DNA of 64,000 nucleotides from Cymbomonas tetramitiformis (taxonomy: Eukaryota > Chlorophyta > Pyramimonadophyceae > Pyramimonadales > Pyramimonadaceae), in the NCBI GenBank assembly GCA_001247695.2, contig LGRX02034715.1, positions 1 through 64,000 on the forward strand, in the 5' to 3' direction. The notes under the pieces are model-generated. The model worked only from the letters and a program-made list of their open reading frames with translations, had not been told where the DNA came from and ran no database searches. Below, in pieces: positions 1 to 11,679 of the stretch (position 1 is its first letter; each line of letters starts with the position of its first letter). The position numbers were made by a program, and so were the translations under genes.

Positions 1-1250
1 TGCGTTCTGACGGTGGTCATCTGCTGGGTGAAGCAAAGCGAACTGCGTGTGGAGGTCTCCTCTACCTCTGAGCAGTAGGAAGAACCTTCGGGGTTTTCTC
101 CCGGAGTGGCCGGCGCGTTATCATGGTGCGAAGATGTAGTCTCTGTTGTGGGCTTGGCCAGCGAGGATGATGGAGGGGATGCTCCCAAGGGGCTGGGACC
201 CAGCTTCCTCATCTTGTACTGGTGTACTGCGTGCAGACTGCACCAGGCGCCGGGTAGACCCACATCTCCCGCTGTCCCAGGTATCGTGCCCACTTCAGTG
301 TCCAGGGTGCAGAGGGATGTCGAAGATCTCGCTGCTGCTCTTCGTGCGCCCTCCTTTTCCCACAGCCTGCTACCTGGAGAGGAGTCTGGGCTCGAAGTGG
401 CGATTGCCTTTTGCTGCTCGGCGGGCGACAGCTCTCTCCAAGCCGCGTAGAGGTCGTGGGAGCTGGCGTTAGAGGGTTCGGGGACTTGCTGGTGACCGTC
501 ATGTGAGAGGAGGTGCCACAATGCTATGCGCTGATGGCCCTCCTTGCGATCTTGAGGTTCGCGGGCAATGCGTATCCTCTCTGCCAGCTGGTTGGCGCGG
601 TTCACGCGCTCCTTTGGCGATCGACTCCCAGAGTGTATGCGGCTGCGGGCGCGCTCCGACATCTTATCCACCAGGTCCTTGGCAGCCTCTGGGGATTTGC
701 GCAGAGCTCTGCGGACCTTTTGCATGGCGACCTCGAGGGGGAGGGAGTACAGATCTCTCTTCCAGTGCCACGCAGTTAGCCTTTTCCGTGGGTCTGCGAG
801 GTTGGACTGATAGATGGGCAGTGGTAGGACAACACGCGGTCGGGGGCGAAGATCGCGGGGCTCTCCGCGGTTGCTGCCCATAATGGGGGATCTGTGCCGG
901 GGGACTCGCCGTCCCCTCCGACCCTCGATCCTCGCTTGTGTATAAGCAGGGCCGTCATCAAGAGGTAGTGACGGCTCATCGAAGGGGGTGCTTCCTGCAA
1001 GAGGGTGGCTAGACAAGTCATCCCTCGGCGGCGATGGGGCACCAGCTGAGCGGTAGGTGCGTCGCAAACGGGTCCCAGAGGTGAAGGCCACGCTCTTGGG
1101 ATGGGGACGTTGGCCCCAAGGGTCTCTGCGTCCTCGGGCGCGTCGGGGTTCCACTGGTTCCGGCCGCTTCTCCAGGGCGGAGAGGGTCTGATCATCAGGG
1201 CAAGACCTCACTTCCTCGAAGGGCAGGGTCTGGGGCTGGCCGCCGGCCAG
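1..1250 (-). CDS. Downstream open frame of the same retroelement, cut by the window edge
   Basis: After the TGA that closes the zinc-knuckle segment, the identical frame runs without a stop to base 1, over 400 codons. An in-frame ATG lies at 881, but most of the frame upstream of it is also open. Readable stretches include LTAWHWKRDLYSLPLEVAMQ and a basic helix KVRRALRKSPEAAKDLVDKM; the last part is Ser/Thr rich. No protease, reverse transcriptase or integrase signature is reached, so pol proper would lie beyond the left end. The identity as gag-pol linker is inferred from frame continuity only. The alternative is a separate ORF2 that starts at 881. Confidence 0.45.
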   Translation of the reverse strand, partial: MAGGQPQTLPFEEVRSCPDDQTLSALEKRPEPVEPRRARGRRDPWGQRPHPKSVAFTSGTRLRRTYRSAGAPSPPRDDLSSHPLAGSTPFDEPSLPLDDGPAYTQARIEGRRGRRVPRHRSPIMGSNRGEPRDLRPRPRVVLPLPIYQSNLADPRKRLTAWHWKRDLYSLPLEVAMQKVRRALRKSPEAAKDLVDKMSERARSRIHSGSRSPKERVNRANQLAERIRIAREPQDRKEGHQRIALWHLLSHDGHQQVPEPSNASSHDLYAAWRELSPAEQQKAIATSSPDSSPGSRLWEKEGARRAAARSSTSLCTLDTEVGTIPGTAGDVGLPGAWCSLHAVHQYKMRKLGPSPLGASPPSSSLAKPTTETTSSHHDNAPATPGENPEGSSYCSEVEETSTRSSLCFTQQMTTVRT

Positions 1251-3371
1251 TCATTCATCGCTCTCCACCGGGGGGAGGCCGTCACCCTCCACAAGCTCGA
1301 TGCCCGCAAGGGCCGCCAGGGTCTGGTAGCTCTGCTCGTCTTCGCAGGTAGCAAGAGCCAAGACCTCCTCGGAGAACTCCTCTGGGACGCCATCCACCGA
1401 GGAGATGTCCTCCTGCTGCTCGATGGCCCAAACGACAGCGGCTACAAACCCAGGGGAGTTCGCCAGTCGAGCGGGTGCATTGGCCCTCCACTCCTTGAGT
1501 TTAGCCTCGTCCGTACAGTTACGGACGATGTGCTCCGCAGGCGCAAGCGAGCCGCAAGCGAAGCACCGGCGGACTTTAGGAGCGTCAGGGCGGGAGAGGC
1601 CAGGTGGTGGTGGCAAAGGAGTCACTGCCGCGGCGACGGTGGTGGCAGGCCCGTTCTCCAGCATGGCAAGAGCTGGGCGGCTCGAAGAGGGGGTACGCAT
1701 GTAGAAGGGGGTGCGAGGTGGTGGGTTAGCGAAGGAAACAGCACGGGGAGGACGGTCTTGAGAGCGCCTCTGAGCCGCCTCCGTGTCAATGTCACTCTCC
1801 ACCTCCTCGGCAACTTCCCGAATCTTCAACAAGGCGTTGTGGGTGCCCGGGATGTCGTCAGCGACGGCCTTCCTCTCCCACTCTTCTGGTTTGGAGACAT
1901 CCAAGTGGATGGCTCTCAGGCGCCGCATCACCTTGGGTGCATATTTCAGCCCTCGGCGGTACGTAGAGAGCATCGACAGGTTGGTCATCTCCACGCAATT
2001 GGGGACTCTGCCGGCCAGGAAGTTGACGGAGGCCATGCGGGTCTCCAGTCGCGAGAAATACTCCGCCGCGGTCTCGTTCATCGCCTGCTTCAGGGCAATG
2101 GCCTCGCCATGTGCGTTCTCCAGGTAGGCCTGCGTCAGGGAGCACACCGCCAGATCGCTGAAGAACACGTCCAGCTCCCCGTAGCGTTGGTGCCAGGCTT
2201 GCTCAGACCCAAAGGTCCCCGCCGCGCGCTCCAAGAACTTTCTCTGCTGGTCTTGAAGAGTGTGCTCCTTGAAGCTCCAAAGAAGGCTTGACACACTCGC
2301 CTGGTACGCTGATACTGACGGCGTACAACTGGGAGTGGTCAGTGCTTCGATCACGATGGCCTCCTGGAATACCTTCCGCACCATGTTGGAGTAGTGCTCC
2401 AACTGCGTCAGGAGGCCCTCCTTGTCGGCCGATTTTGTGTCGGACGCGGAGCGGGGAAACCTGGTGACGCTCTTGACCAGCTTTAGCACCATCTCTTTGG
2501 TCTTGTGCTCCAGGCGGACCTCGTCTGGAGATGCTCGCAGGTTAGTGCCCTGCGGCAGACGGACGATGCCTGGAACAAAGGGGGTGGCGCTGGGAGAGAG
2601 CACGGGGTTTGCAGCGGCGGCATGGGGAAAACGGGCAGGGGGTGGTGGTCCCGGGGCATGCGCGGGCGGAGGCGCAGGCGCGGGATTTGTGGGGACTGCG
2701 GTCGGAGTGGGCGGTAATGCAGGGGCTGACGGTGGTGCGGGGAGTGGAAGAGGTGTATGGAAGGGCAGGGGTGTGGATGGTTGTGCGGCCACCACGCTCA
2801 TGCTCCGGTACCAATCGGAGTTGCTGACCTCCGACCACGCGGCGAGCCCGTCCTGATCGAAGTTCTGCATCTCCGACTCCCGCGCTGTAGCGGGGATCCA
2901 CTCCCATACTGGCTGCCCCATGCTGGTAGACCGCACATTGGCCGCGGCTGGGTCCCCCATTGCCATATCCATGACCTCGCGGTCGACCATAAGGACCCAG
3001 GTCTCCACACGAGGGTTGGTAAGGGGTAGGGGTGCATGGTGTAGCCGGCCTCCCATGCGCGCATATGCAGTCAGCGGCGCTCCCAGCAGGTGCATGATCC
3101 TGAACAAGATGGCGTCGCCCTGCACCCCAGCCCGGCGGCGTTCGTCCCATGGTAGGGAGACGGTTGCCGCGCCTCGCCCCCCAGCTGACTGGTGCACCCA
3201 CAATGACCCACCATCGTGGGTGACGAAGAGGGCTCTGACCTCTGGGTACTGAGGGTAGGAGGGCTCTGGTGCGGGATCGTCAGGGGGATCCTGAGGTGGA
3301 TCACTAGCTAGGGGGGCCTGGTGGCGAGTCGCTTGGACTGGAGTCTCTGGGCTCTGAGTCGGGGTTGCCAC
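1251..3371 (-). CDS. Gag-like capsid region with CCHC zinc knuckle
   Basis: This 706-codon frame is in phase with the Gln-rich segment upstream. Its initiation codon would be GTG, so it is more likely reached by continuing translation than by its own start. Order: Pro-rich N-terminus, a globular section containing LFVTHDGGSLWVHQ, a low-complexity Pro/Ala linker, then a helical gag-like section (roughly residues 270-520), then a zinc knuckle CFACGSLAPAEHIVRNC, a CX2CX7HX4C variant of the usual retroviral-type CX2CX4HX4C. The tail is acidic. Gag proteins of LTR elements coat element RNA in cytoplasmic particles, and the knuckle binds nucleic acid. It ends at TGA 1251-1253, after which the same frame stays open to the window edge. 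Confidence 0.6.
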   Translation of the reverse strand: MATPTQSPETPVQATRHQAPLASDPPQDPPDDPAPEPSYPQYPEVRALFVTHDGGSLWVHQSAGGRGAATVSLPWDERRRAGVQGDAILFRIMHLLGAPLTAYARMGGRLHHAPLPLTNPRVETWVLMVDREVMDMAMGDPAAANVRSTSMGQPVWEWIPATARESEMQNFDQDGLAAWSEVSNSDWYRSMSVVAAQPSTPLPFHTPLPLPAPPSAPALPPTPTAVPTNPAPAPPPAHAPGPPPPARFPHAAAANPVLSPSATPFVPGIVRLPQGTNLRASPDEVRLEHKTKEMVLKLVKSVTRFPRSASDTKSADKEGLLTQLEHYSNMVRKVFQEAIVIEALTTPSCTPSVSAYQASVSSLLWSFKEHTLQDQQRKFLERAAGTFGSEQAWHQRYGELDVFFSDLAVCSLTQAYLENAHGEAIALKQAMNETAAEYFSRLETRMASVNFLAGRVPNCVEMTNLSMLSTYRRGLKYAPKVMRRLRAIHLDVSKPEEWERKAVADDIPGTHNALLKIREVAEEVESDIDTEAAQRRSQDRPPRAVSFANPPPRTPFYMRTPSSSRPALAMLENGPATTVAAAVTPLPPPPGLSRPDAPKVRRCFACGSLAPAEHIVRNCTDEAKLKEWRANAPARLANSPGFVAAVVWAIEQQEDISSVDGVPEEFSEEVLALATCEDEQSYQTLAALAGIELVEGDGLPPVESDE

Positions 3372-3416
3372 CGCCGTGCACCACCGTCTCCATCGACTGC
3401 CGCCGGCGGGCCACCA

Positions 3417-4159
3417 TCATGTTATGGGGATGTGGCCGGCCCTGAGGTGAGTGGGAGGTTCGGCGGGAGCGGTCTCAGCGGCGGTCTGAGGCACTGGAGG
3501 GGTTACGCTGGCGGCGGCGTCTGCCTCGTGTAGATGGTCCGCCGTCAGGCCCTGTGCGCTGCCCTGAGGGTCGCCTGGTGGGGAGGCTCCTGCCGATGCC
3601 GTCGCGCCAGGCAGCGCGAGTCCTCTCGAGAGCACCGCGGAGATGTCCAGGGCCTGTACTGCCGCCAGGACTTCTCTGCGAATGTGTTCACTTCGGCTGC
3701 TCGCGTCCGAGTCGGAGCCGGACCTGTGGGCGGCCCTCCGCCTGCGCTCAGCCCGTGCCTGCGTGCTTCGGCTGCCTCGTCTGGTCCCCGTGCTGGTGCG
3801 GCTGATGTCCGTACCGGAGTCGGGGTCAGAGTGATCAGGTGCGTGGCTTGGGCCTGGAAGATGTTTGCCATGTGTCGCAGGGCCCGAGGATGCCCTTCGG
3901 GAACGCCGACGCCGGCGAGTCTCTGTGGTTGTCGCCACCGCGGGAAGGTGACGCACCAAGAGCTGGGTACCGCCCAAGACGTTCTGCTGAACTCCGCTGT
4001 CAAGGGGTACCTGCAGAGGGTCCGGCAGGGCCGCGGCGCCGCTGCTGATGAAGTGCTGCAGCGATGAGAGATCCGCGCCTGAGTCATGAAGCGCGGAGGT
4101 GGCTGGTGCCAGCTGATGGGGCTGCTGTGGTCGATGCTGCGGCTGTTGTGGCGGCTGCG

Positions 4160-4190
<31 letters not shown>

Positions 4191-4706
4191 TTGCTGCTGT
4201 AACTGCTGCTGTTGTAACTGCTGCTGCTGTAACTGCTGCTGCATTGGTTCCAGTGGCTGCTGCTGAAGCCACTGCTGTTGCTGCTGCTGGTACGCGAGCC
4301 ACTGCTGCTGCTGCTGTAGCTGTTGTTGGAACGGTGTGGGATATGCGCCCACGGGGTGATGGGTTCCCAGTGTGAACGGCACCGGTGATACTCCCCCAGC
4401 GAGGGGCGCTGATTGAGGCAATACCCAATTGACGCCGTTCCATACAGCCTGTGCGGGGGTGCCATCCGGCATAGTATAAGGGTGGGGCACCGCTGTGTAG
4501 GGCATGGTGGTGCCTGGATGTGGAATGGGGTGAGCGGAGGCGTATGCGGTGGGCGATGGGAAGGTCATGGGAGAGAACAGTGGGTGGTGTAGCTGCTCTG
4601 CGCTGACACTCATGCTGGGAAATGCCTCTGATGTCTGCTGTGACATTCTGACTGCTGAGCTGGTTGAGTTCAAAGACTGGGTGTGGCAATAGCCACAGGT
4701 GAGCAA
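3417..4706 (-). CDS. Gln-rich N-terminal part of a retroelement gag polyprotein
   Basis: This is a 429-codon frame; the second Met (4646) is the more natural start because the protein then opens MSQQTSEAF. The N-terminal half is Pro/His/Thr rich, then comes a long Gln tract with Leu and Trp interruptions (CAG/CTG-type repeat, about 4140-4320), then a basic Arg/Ser-rich stretch and an acidic Ala/Pro-rich tail. No enzyme motif is visible. The stop is a TGA at 3417-3419; the same frame continues directly into the zinc-knuckle gag segment downstream, so the two are probably one polyprotein. The function as gag N-terminus is inferred from position and frame. A standalone Gln-rich host protein is the alternative. 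Confidence 0.5.
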
Positions 4707-5894
4707 AAGTAGTGAGTGCTCGCCTTTTTATCTAATCAGTCTCGTCCTCGTCGATGTCACTCGCTGGAGGCGAAGGAGCGGGGCTTCCAGGTGGAGATGG
4801 GGGAACCCAATCAGCGCCAAGGAGGACCCAAGGAGGGGCGTCGATCACTTGTATTGCCTGGTAATGCCACACGTGGTCGTAATGTACTGGTGGAATAGCC
4901 AGCGTGACTTTGCCCAGGCGTTCAGTCGCTGTTCTCCTCTTCGTCGTCAGAGGAGGAGGGGGAAGGAGGACCGCTCCAAGGACCGCTCTGCCAGAAAGCG
5001 CCTGCTGGTGGATAGGTAGGGTCTGGAGGGAATACCCACTTGATAGGTCCTTGCTTCCACCACGCTCTTCTGTATTCTTCTGGCGAAGGGGGTACTGCCA
5101 TACACCAGCGAACTCAAAATTTGGCCAGGGCTCCGCGACACGATTTTTGAGTGCCTAGGCGCGCGGGCAAGAGTCAAGCAGCAGTGAAAAAGGAGGTGTC
5201 AGGTCCAATATGGGGGTCCAGTGAGGTCCCAGACGGTATCTGTACCCGTAGGTCCCAAGAAAAGCCCCAGTCAGTGCGCTGCTGGAAGATACCAGGAGGT
5301 GCTGAAGGGCTGCCAGAAACGTCCCAGAACTGCTGAAAGCGCCTTTTGGTGGAGCTTTCCCCGCTGCTGATGGCCGTGAGGGCGGTATCAGGGGTTTCTA
5401 GGCTGTTCTATGGGGTCTAAGGAGGGGTTTTTCGGTGGTGGGGGCTACTGGGAGAGGTTTTGGGGTAGGCTGGAAACTGTCAAAAACGGCTATTTTTGGC
5501 TGTTTTGGGCGGTTTTCGCCTTTTTGGGGCTCTGAAAGGTAAGCTATATCGTTTTCTTGGCTACTGTAGACCGGGGAAACCCTTTAGGGTGCTCCCTGAC
5601 GGTCGTTTGTGGCCTGGGACGGACTTCGGGTTTAAGATCGGAAAACGAATGCTTGGGTTTCTGAGCCAGTTTGAGCCCCCAGTGTTAAGGAGCAAAAATA
5701 TGAAGTTTTGGAGATATTTTCCAGAGAATACGGCCGTTGTATACGAAAAAAAATGTACTTACGGAGGCAAAAATTGCGCACAGATAGCCGGAAGTACAGC
5801 TCTCCCCCTGTATCACAACGAAAGTTCCAATAGGTCCGTGGGCGAGTTGCGCAGAGGCGAAATCGCAGCACGCTGATACCAAATGTGCCAGGGG
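4707..5894. other. Leader region of the retroelement, no gene seen
   Basis: Between the gag start and the 5.9-kb repeat there is no frame with recognisable coding character. On the minus strand it would be the 5' leader of the gag-bearing element. G-rich short runs occur around 5400-5530. I could not place a primer-binding site. Confidence 0.35.
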
Positions 5895-6244
5895 CACGAC
5901 GACAGATGCTCGGAGATATGTTTTTGATTGAACGTGCAAAGGTACACAATTCGGATTTTTATAATATACTGGATCAGGGCCAGATTGAGGTACAAACGAT
6001 AATTCGGTTCCGAGTTCTGAAGGCTAAACACTTCTCAAGTGCTCTACTTATTCACTCGTCACTCAGGTTGCAGGGTCAACCACTCGAGAGCCGATGTCAC
6101 ACTTCGGCTCAACGTTCAGTTCCCGATCCGATCTCATTTCTAATTCCGATTCGTCATTCTCGATTCAGATGTTATGCCGACAGGCTGACACGATGACTGC
6201 CCCACAGTACTGTCATACTACTGTACTGTCATACTGTCATACTG
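5895..6244 (-). repeat. Dispersed repeat copy 1, possible LTR or 5' leader piece
   Basis: About 350 bp here recur in the same orientation at 46101-46446 with only scattered differences (for example a one-base change in the T run near 5956). Both copies end in a microsatellite built on CATACTGT. Each copy lies upstream, in minus-strand sense, of a GC-rich minus-strand ORF, which suggests that they are LTR or leader segments of related retroelements. Terminal TG/CA and target duplications were not established. Confidence 0.6.
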
Positions 6245-6437
6245 TCATAGCGTCATACTGTCATACTGTCATAACCTTAATATCTGATATTCGATTTCAT
6301 TGTCTTTTCAACCCCGATGCGAATCTGACCATTCTTCGAGGGTCTGACTGAGTTCCACGATGACACCCCCCACAGTACTGTCATACTACTATAGTGTCAT
6401 ACTGTCATAGTGTCATAGTGTCATACTGTCATACCCC
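6192..6437. repeat. CATACTGT-type microsatellite, two blocks
   Basis: Runs of TACTGTCATA repeats occupy about 6205-6275 and 6375-6435. A similar short block follows the second copy of the adjoining repeat near 46415-46445. Confidence 0.75.
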
Positions 6438-6536
6438 GGACATCTGGTATTCATTCTCATCGTGATTTCAAGCCCAATTTCACTGTCATCGTGCCAATCC
6501 CAGATTACCCCCGATGACACACATACGGACGCATAG

Positions 6537-7469
6537 GCATATCGGCTCACGCTGTGCCTCCGGGCACAGCCTCCGCCTTCTGGCGGGACCGACGACGAGG
6601 ACATCTTGCGGCGGCTTGACGCCCTCGCCTCTGAGGTTCAGGCCGCCCAAGACAAGGTACATTTTACCCACGCATCTTTCATTCCTGGGAGCGGAGCGGA
6701 GGTGCATGCATCGGCTCTGGTGTGTGGCCCTGCCGCTGCGGTGGGGATCACACCGGAGGGGCAGGTTCCGGCAGGTGGTGCGGCGGCATCGGCGTCCGCC
6801 GTGCCGGCCCCTGCGATGCCTGTTTCGCAGGTGGAGGATGTGGGGCCCGCGCCAACTCAATCGGCGCGGGTAACCACCACGGAGGCGACATGCGGTGAGT
6901 TCGGAGGCTTCGTGCAGACGGTTAATCACGCCGCCGTCCACCCGAATGACCTGACAGGCTATGACACGGACGACTACGAGGATTTCGCCGACGGAACTTT
7001 CGCGGCGAAGCCGCGAGCTCCGGCCGGTGCTATCGGGTGCGGTGTGCCGCCTTTCGGCTTTGGCACGCCGGCAATCGGCGCTCTCGCGGTGCTTTCCCTC
7101 TTCTGCATTTCTTTTGCAGGTGTAGCTGTTTCGGCTCCCACAGCTTCTGCTGTGTCGGCATGTGCACCGGCTACGGAGATGCCTTCGCCTGGTGGTGATC
7201 TCGATTGGGAGACTCCGTCAATTTACTTTACGAATGATTTTGTCGATTCAGTGAACCCAGCTCAGGGTTTCTTGTTGGCTGATAATGTGCCACCGCTTGA
7301 GCCGCCTGAGCCCCCTGACCTCTTTCAGGACCTTGCTCAGGCAGATTTGACTTTCGACATGGCCTTTTTTTACGGTATGGCTCTACATGAGAGGGGTCCA
7401 TTCGGGAATCCTCCCTTCGGATCGGACTTGCGTGAGGCCACCGCTGACTACTTTGGTGCTGTCGATTGA
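6537..7469 (+). CDS. GC-rich unknown ORF with one hydrophobic segment
   Basis: An open frame follows an in-frame TAG at 6534. There is no early ATG, so an upstream exon or a non-ATG start would be needed; the first plausible Met is deep inside the Ala/Pro-rich section. The product is Ala/Pro rich, with an acidic motif YDTDDYEDFADG, a hydrophobic stretch IGALAVLSLFCISFAGVAV that could cross a membrane, and a Pro/Asp-rich C-terminus ending YFGAVD. I recognise no family. Base composition is much more GC rich than the sequence after it. It may be the N-terminal piece of another retroelement rather than a host gene. Confidence 0.3.
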   Translation, partial: AYRLTLCLRAQPPPSGGTDDEDILRRLDALASEVQAAQDKVHFTHASFIPGSGAEVHASALVCGPAAAVGITPEGQVPAGGAAASASAVPAPAMPVSQVEDVGPAPTQSARVTTTEATCGEFGGFVQTVNHAAVHPNDLTGYDTDDYEDFADGTFAAKPRAPAGAIGCGVPPFGFGTPAIGALAVLSLFCISFAGVAVSAPTASAVSACAPATEMPSPGGDLDWETPSIYFTNDFVDSVNPAQGFLLADNVPPLEPPEPPDLFQDLAQADLTFDMAFFYGMALHERGPFGNPPFGSDLREATADYFGAVD

Positions 7470-10400
7470 CTTCTTGTTTACTCTGGATGCACACCAACAT
7501 GGTGGTGTGCAGAACTCCTGTGACCTCAAAGACTTCTTCAATCTGGTTTATGTTTTGCTTTGACTACTTTATATTCTTCAAACCGACTTGCTAGCACGGT
7601 TCCTTTCACTTGTTTAGCGGTGCCTTAATTGCCCGTATGCTTCTGCTCACGTGCTACCTAGAGGTTTCCAATTTGTGTATCAGAATAGCGCAGTTGGATT
7701 GGCAGTTAGACTTGTCACCTAGCTTCTGCCCTAACACTTACATCTTACATTTTCTGACTCTCCTAGTCAGTCACCACCCACAGTGCTGGGGTGGTGTGCT
7801 GAAATCTGTATAGGCAGCCCTGACTGGGAGTCCCGGTCAGGCCCCTATGACAGATCCCTAGGACCAACACTGGACTGCTGACTGATCTGTAGGTTCGTAC
7901 TGTGACACACGCGGTGTCACAGGTAGGCTAGACTCCGAGACCGTCCGAGACCGTTCCGGGTATATCTAGCTTAGGGTTTATTTATCTTATACAGTTTATC
8001 CACACGAGTACGGGACTTTCTGATATCTAGTGTACTTGGATATTCCGGTACATAGTACAGTTGAGTTATGAAGGGAGTTCATGAATGTATAAGAACTCCA
8101 AGTGTAACCAGTTTGGGAGATGACAATTGAACTGAGTAAAAGTAACATAAACCGTGACAGCCGTATAATGTATTGAAAGCATACATTGAAAGCATACTTT
8201 GAAGTGAATATTGAAAGCATATTCCGGATAGTTGACCGCAGTAGTATCGAAATCATACTTCGTGCGGTCGTTTGAGAGTTAGTATAGAATAAACCCGAAA
8301 GTGTAAAGAAGTGAAGAAACTGGAGTGGCAGCCTCCCACAGGTAGACGAAATGTGTGTTTAGATTACGTTCGCTTCCACGGACAATCACGGCTGTGCCAA
8401 TGCTGGTCTTGTCAGCCGCACAATCCGGGTTCCGGCACAGAGGAATGAGCCTCTTCGAGTCCGGGTGAAAACGAGTGTCTGTGTGTGGATGTTAGATGTA
8501 CTTCCCTTGTTGCTGCATCATTCCATTCTGTATACTTTAATCTGGCTTACTACAAAGCGACTGGCATGCACCAAGCAACAGAGGCATCCGATATTACACG
8601 GACCGCGACTTACATGTACACCGGGCGATACCACCGGCACACATAAGCAACGCTTTACCCGGCGCGGGCGGGTCATGCAAGGCTGCAATGACGATTTACG
8701 GATGCGAAGTTGTATGGCACTGAGATTAATGTATGCGTACAATAATGTGCGCAACGTGAAATTGTGGTGACGAGGCGCACCAGGTTTCAGTATATAATGG
8801 CGCAAAATACAATAGGTCCTCGACCGTATCTGAAATTCGTACCAAATATCACTGAAATAAGTTAGCAATAACTATGCTTACACGTATATAATATGTTGCA
8901 ATGTCTCGGTAACCGGATGTGTATGTGCACAATATGTAACAAATATATCCTGAGCGGCACTTTGGACTCCGCTAGTTAGCTTACACACAAACAATACTGG
9001 CAATCCGTAAGTGGCGTACGGTAGATATACCAGAGCATGGCTCTGACATAAGTCTGATACCGTACCCGGCCGTTTGGTCGCGTCATGTAACTGTCGTTAC
9101 TGATATGACGTGATCATGGACAAATGTCTGCGACACAAATTTGTTCGGACCCCAGTGTGTCCAAAAAGATGTGACCGTTAAATACTGGATGGGTATCATT
9201 CGGCATCTCTAATTACGTGCCATCATTGTCACCACACCCGATCTGGGTATTTGTAGTAGTATGACCACTGATGATCGCGTGTGTACACGAAATCAATGGT
9301 GGTTTATCACCTCGCTCACGTGCCAAGTATCATAATCAATATTTTTGAAATCCGTTACTAATAGCGGCGGTAGTACGTATATGATCATACCCCACCATCT
9401 CGGTAACCGGATACACATATGCGCAATGTCGAGGTGTGTATAATCGTTCCGCCGGTGGTCGACATGCTCGTCATCTCAGTGCGTGTTTTGCTGTGTGCCA
9501 TCACTCATCAGGATGGACTACCGTTTATGACAGTAGAAGTATATATATGATATAACATGGGTTATATTTACAGTTTATGTACTGCGTAGCATGCGCTTCC
9601 GGTGTAGCGCACTGCGCCTCCACCGTTTCACACGCATAAGTCGAAAGACACTGTGTGTGTGTATGCTTATCCTTGCGAATCCTTTGGCACCCCGTAGCCA
9701 CAGGAGACTGCACTATGTACCCTCGCCGGGGATCAAATGATTCAGCACACACTTCGGGACACTGTGTGTGTGTGTGTATGTATACTGAAACAAATGCCAT
9801 ATGTAATTTTCGGATCGTGTTGAGGATGCTTACAAGTCGTCGTCCACGGCAGTATACTTTCCCGTATGGGCACACAAAGTAAGGTGCATATGCCACAAAA
9901 AACATCGGTGTTAATTACCATGATGCCATTATACTGCTAACTCATTAATATCAACCGTGGCATTTGTGCAAATGCATCGATGACTATGACGCGTGCACAT
10001 ATGATAAACATAACGCGCAAACATATGATATCAAACTTGTCATGCGATCGATCCGACGGATCCCTGCATACAATGCGCACCTTCATGTCTTGACAGCTGC
10101 TGTGAGCAATCAACCCGTTCCGCCTCATGAGACGAGATATAAGGATGGCATACGTACCTTACTTTAAGTTGGGCCCAAGGCATATGATTCACACACGAAG
10201 GTTGATTTATGTTTGACTGGCGACACCCGCCACATCCAGAAGAGCAAAAAGCACCAGCTTGAGAGATATATATATATATCTTCCACATTTATCTATACAC
10301 ATTTGTTTCGCCATACCCAGTACACAGAGGGCTCCCATATTGTGACAGGGGGTGGAAGGCTGGAAGCCTCTGACTTCGACACCTTATGTCCAGATGACGC

Positions 10401-11284
10401 AAACATCCGTTTTTTGGCTGCTTTTCTTCATCTGAATACATGCATGCTGAAATACTAGAGGTATAGATGTTTCCACAAAGGTATGTGTCTAAGCTGATTT
10501 CTGTCTCAGCATTCCTGCACATTGCCACGTTGAACTGTCAGAAAAGACCGCACTTCCAAAGAACATAAGTCCCGTCAGCCTATCCGCGACAAAATCATGG
10601 TTACATGGCAAATATTAAGATGGCTATTTGCTAGCCGTTGTTCATTTAAAGTCCTAGTATAACTACTTGAGTTCAGGGGAGCTCAGAAAAAAACAGTTTA
10701 GTCAATATCATTGTCAGCCCCGGTGGCATATCACACCCAGAGATATCAGCAACGCCGGAAGGCCCAACCACCACATGGATCAAGAGGTCAGTGCTCCATC
10801 ACTAATGCCACCCAACGTGCACACGCCTGTGATTGAAAGCTTAAATATGCAGGCAGGCGAGGAATCTGACCTACACCATTCATCAGAACATTATGCGGCA
10901 TCCTTAGATCCTAGAGCCCCCCCCGCCTCCAGGTGTCCCAACCAGGGACCTATCTACCCGGTAGGATATGGACCTAACCGAAAGAAGCCTGAGCACTGCC
11001 ACAAAGCGGCACAACACAAGTGATGAGACTCTCCGAGCCAGGCCGCCCGACTACTAATGCAACAGCACAGGTATACCGAGCAAAGAAAACGATTGCATTC
11101 GCACTCGATTTCTCCCACACAACAGATAGATAAGGGAACCGCCCAGACACTCAAGCCCCCCAAAGCTGTGTGCAGCTGCAGTGAGCGGTTCAAACGCCGT
11201 ATTGCATGTCCGGCATAGAAAGAGAGCGAGGGGGGAGCTCTGGCCCAAGCAAGGACAAGCCACAGGAAACGTTGGAATTGGAAT
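7470..11284. other. AT-rich intergenic stretch, no gene seen
   Basis: No frame of convincing length or composition is present on either strand. Minor structure: CTCGGTAACCGGAT occurs twice (about 8905 and 9400) with similar following sequence; TG dinucleotide runs occur near 9650 and 9765; a short AT run lies at 10265-10280. A 118-codon frame at 10667-11023 has no ATG and no recognisable motif. Confidence 0.5.
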
Positions 11285-11647
11285 CTGAAGAATGACAGAA
11301 TGACAGAATGACAGGGGTAAAACTATGGCAACAATCAAGCGCAGCAATGCCAGAATGACAAAATGACAAAATGACAGGGGTAAAACTGTGGCAACAATCA
11401 AGCTCAGCAATGACAAAATGACAAAATGACAGAATGGCAGGGGTAAAGCTGTGGCAACAATCAAGCTCAGCAATGACAGAATGTCAAAATGGCAGGGGTA
11501 AAACTGTGGCAACAATCAAGCGCAGCAATGGCAGAATGCCAGAATGCCAGAATGACAGGGTAAAACTATGGCAACAATCAAGCTCAACAATGACAGAATG
11601 ACAGAATGACAAGGGGTAAAACTGTGGCAACAATCAAGCTCAACAAT

Positions 11648-11679
<32 letters not shown>

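Noticed and set aside
106..1195. Several plus-strand frames of 80-140 codons at the left end
   Set aside because: They are antisense shadows of the long minus-strand retroelement frame, with no motifs of their own.
1101..2291. 396-codon plus-strand frame
   Set aside because: It lies antisense to the zinc-knuckle gag segment. GC-rich codon use leaves the opposite strand open; the zinc knuckle is on the minus strand.
3545..4465. Alternative minus and plus frames over the Gln tract (Ser/Asn-rich and Ala/Val-rich)
   Set aside because: Triplet repeats open all frames. The Gln frame is chosen because it is in phase with the gag segment.
9525..10288. Several 60-126 codon frames in the AT-rich region
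   Set aside because: Length and composition are as expected by chance, and they include TG/CA microsatellites.
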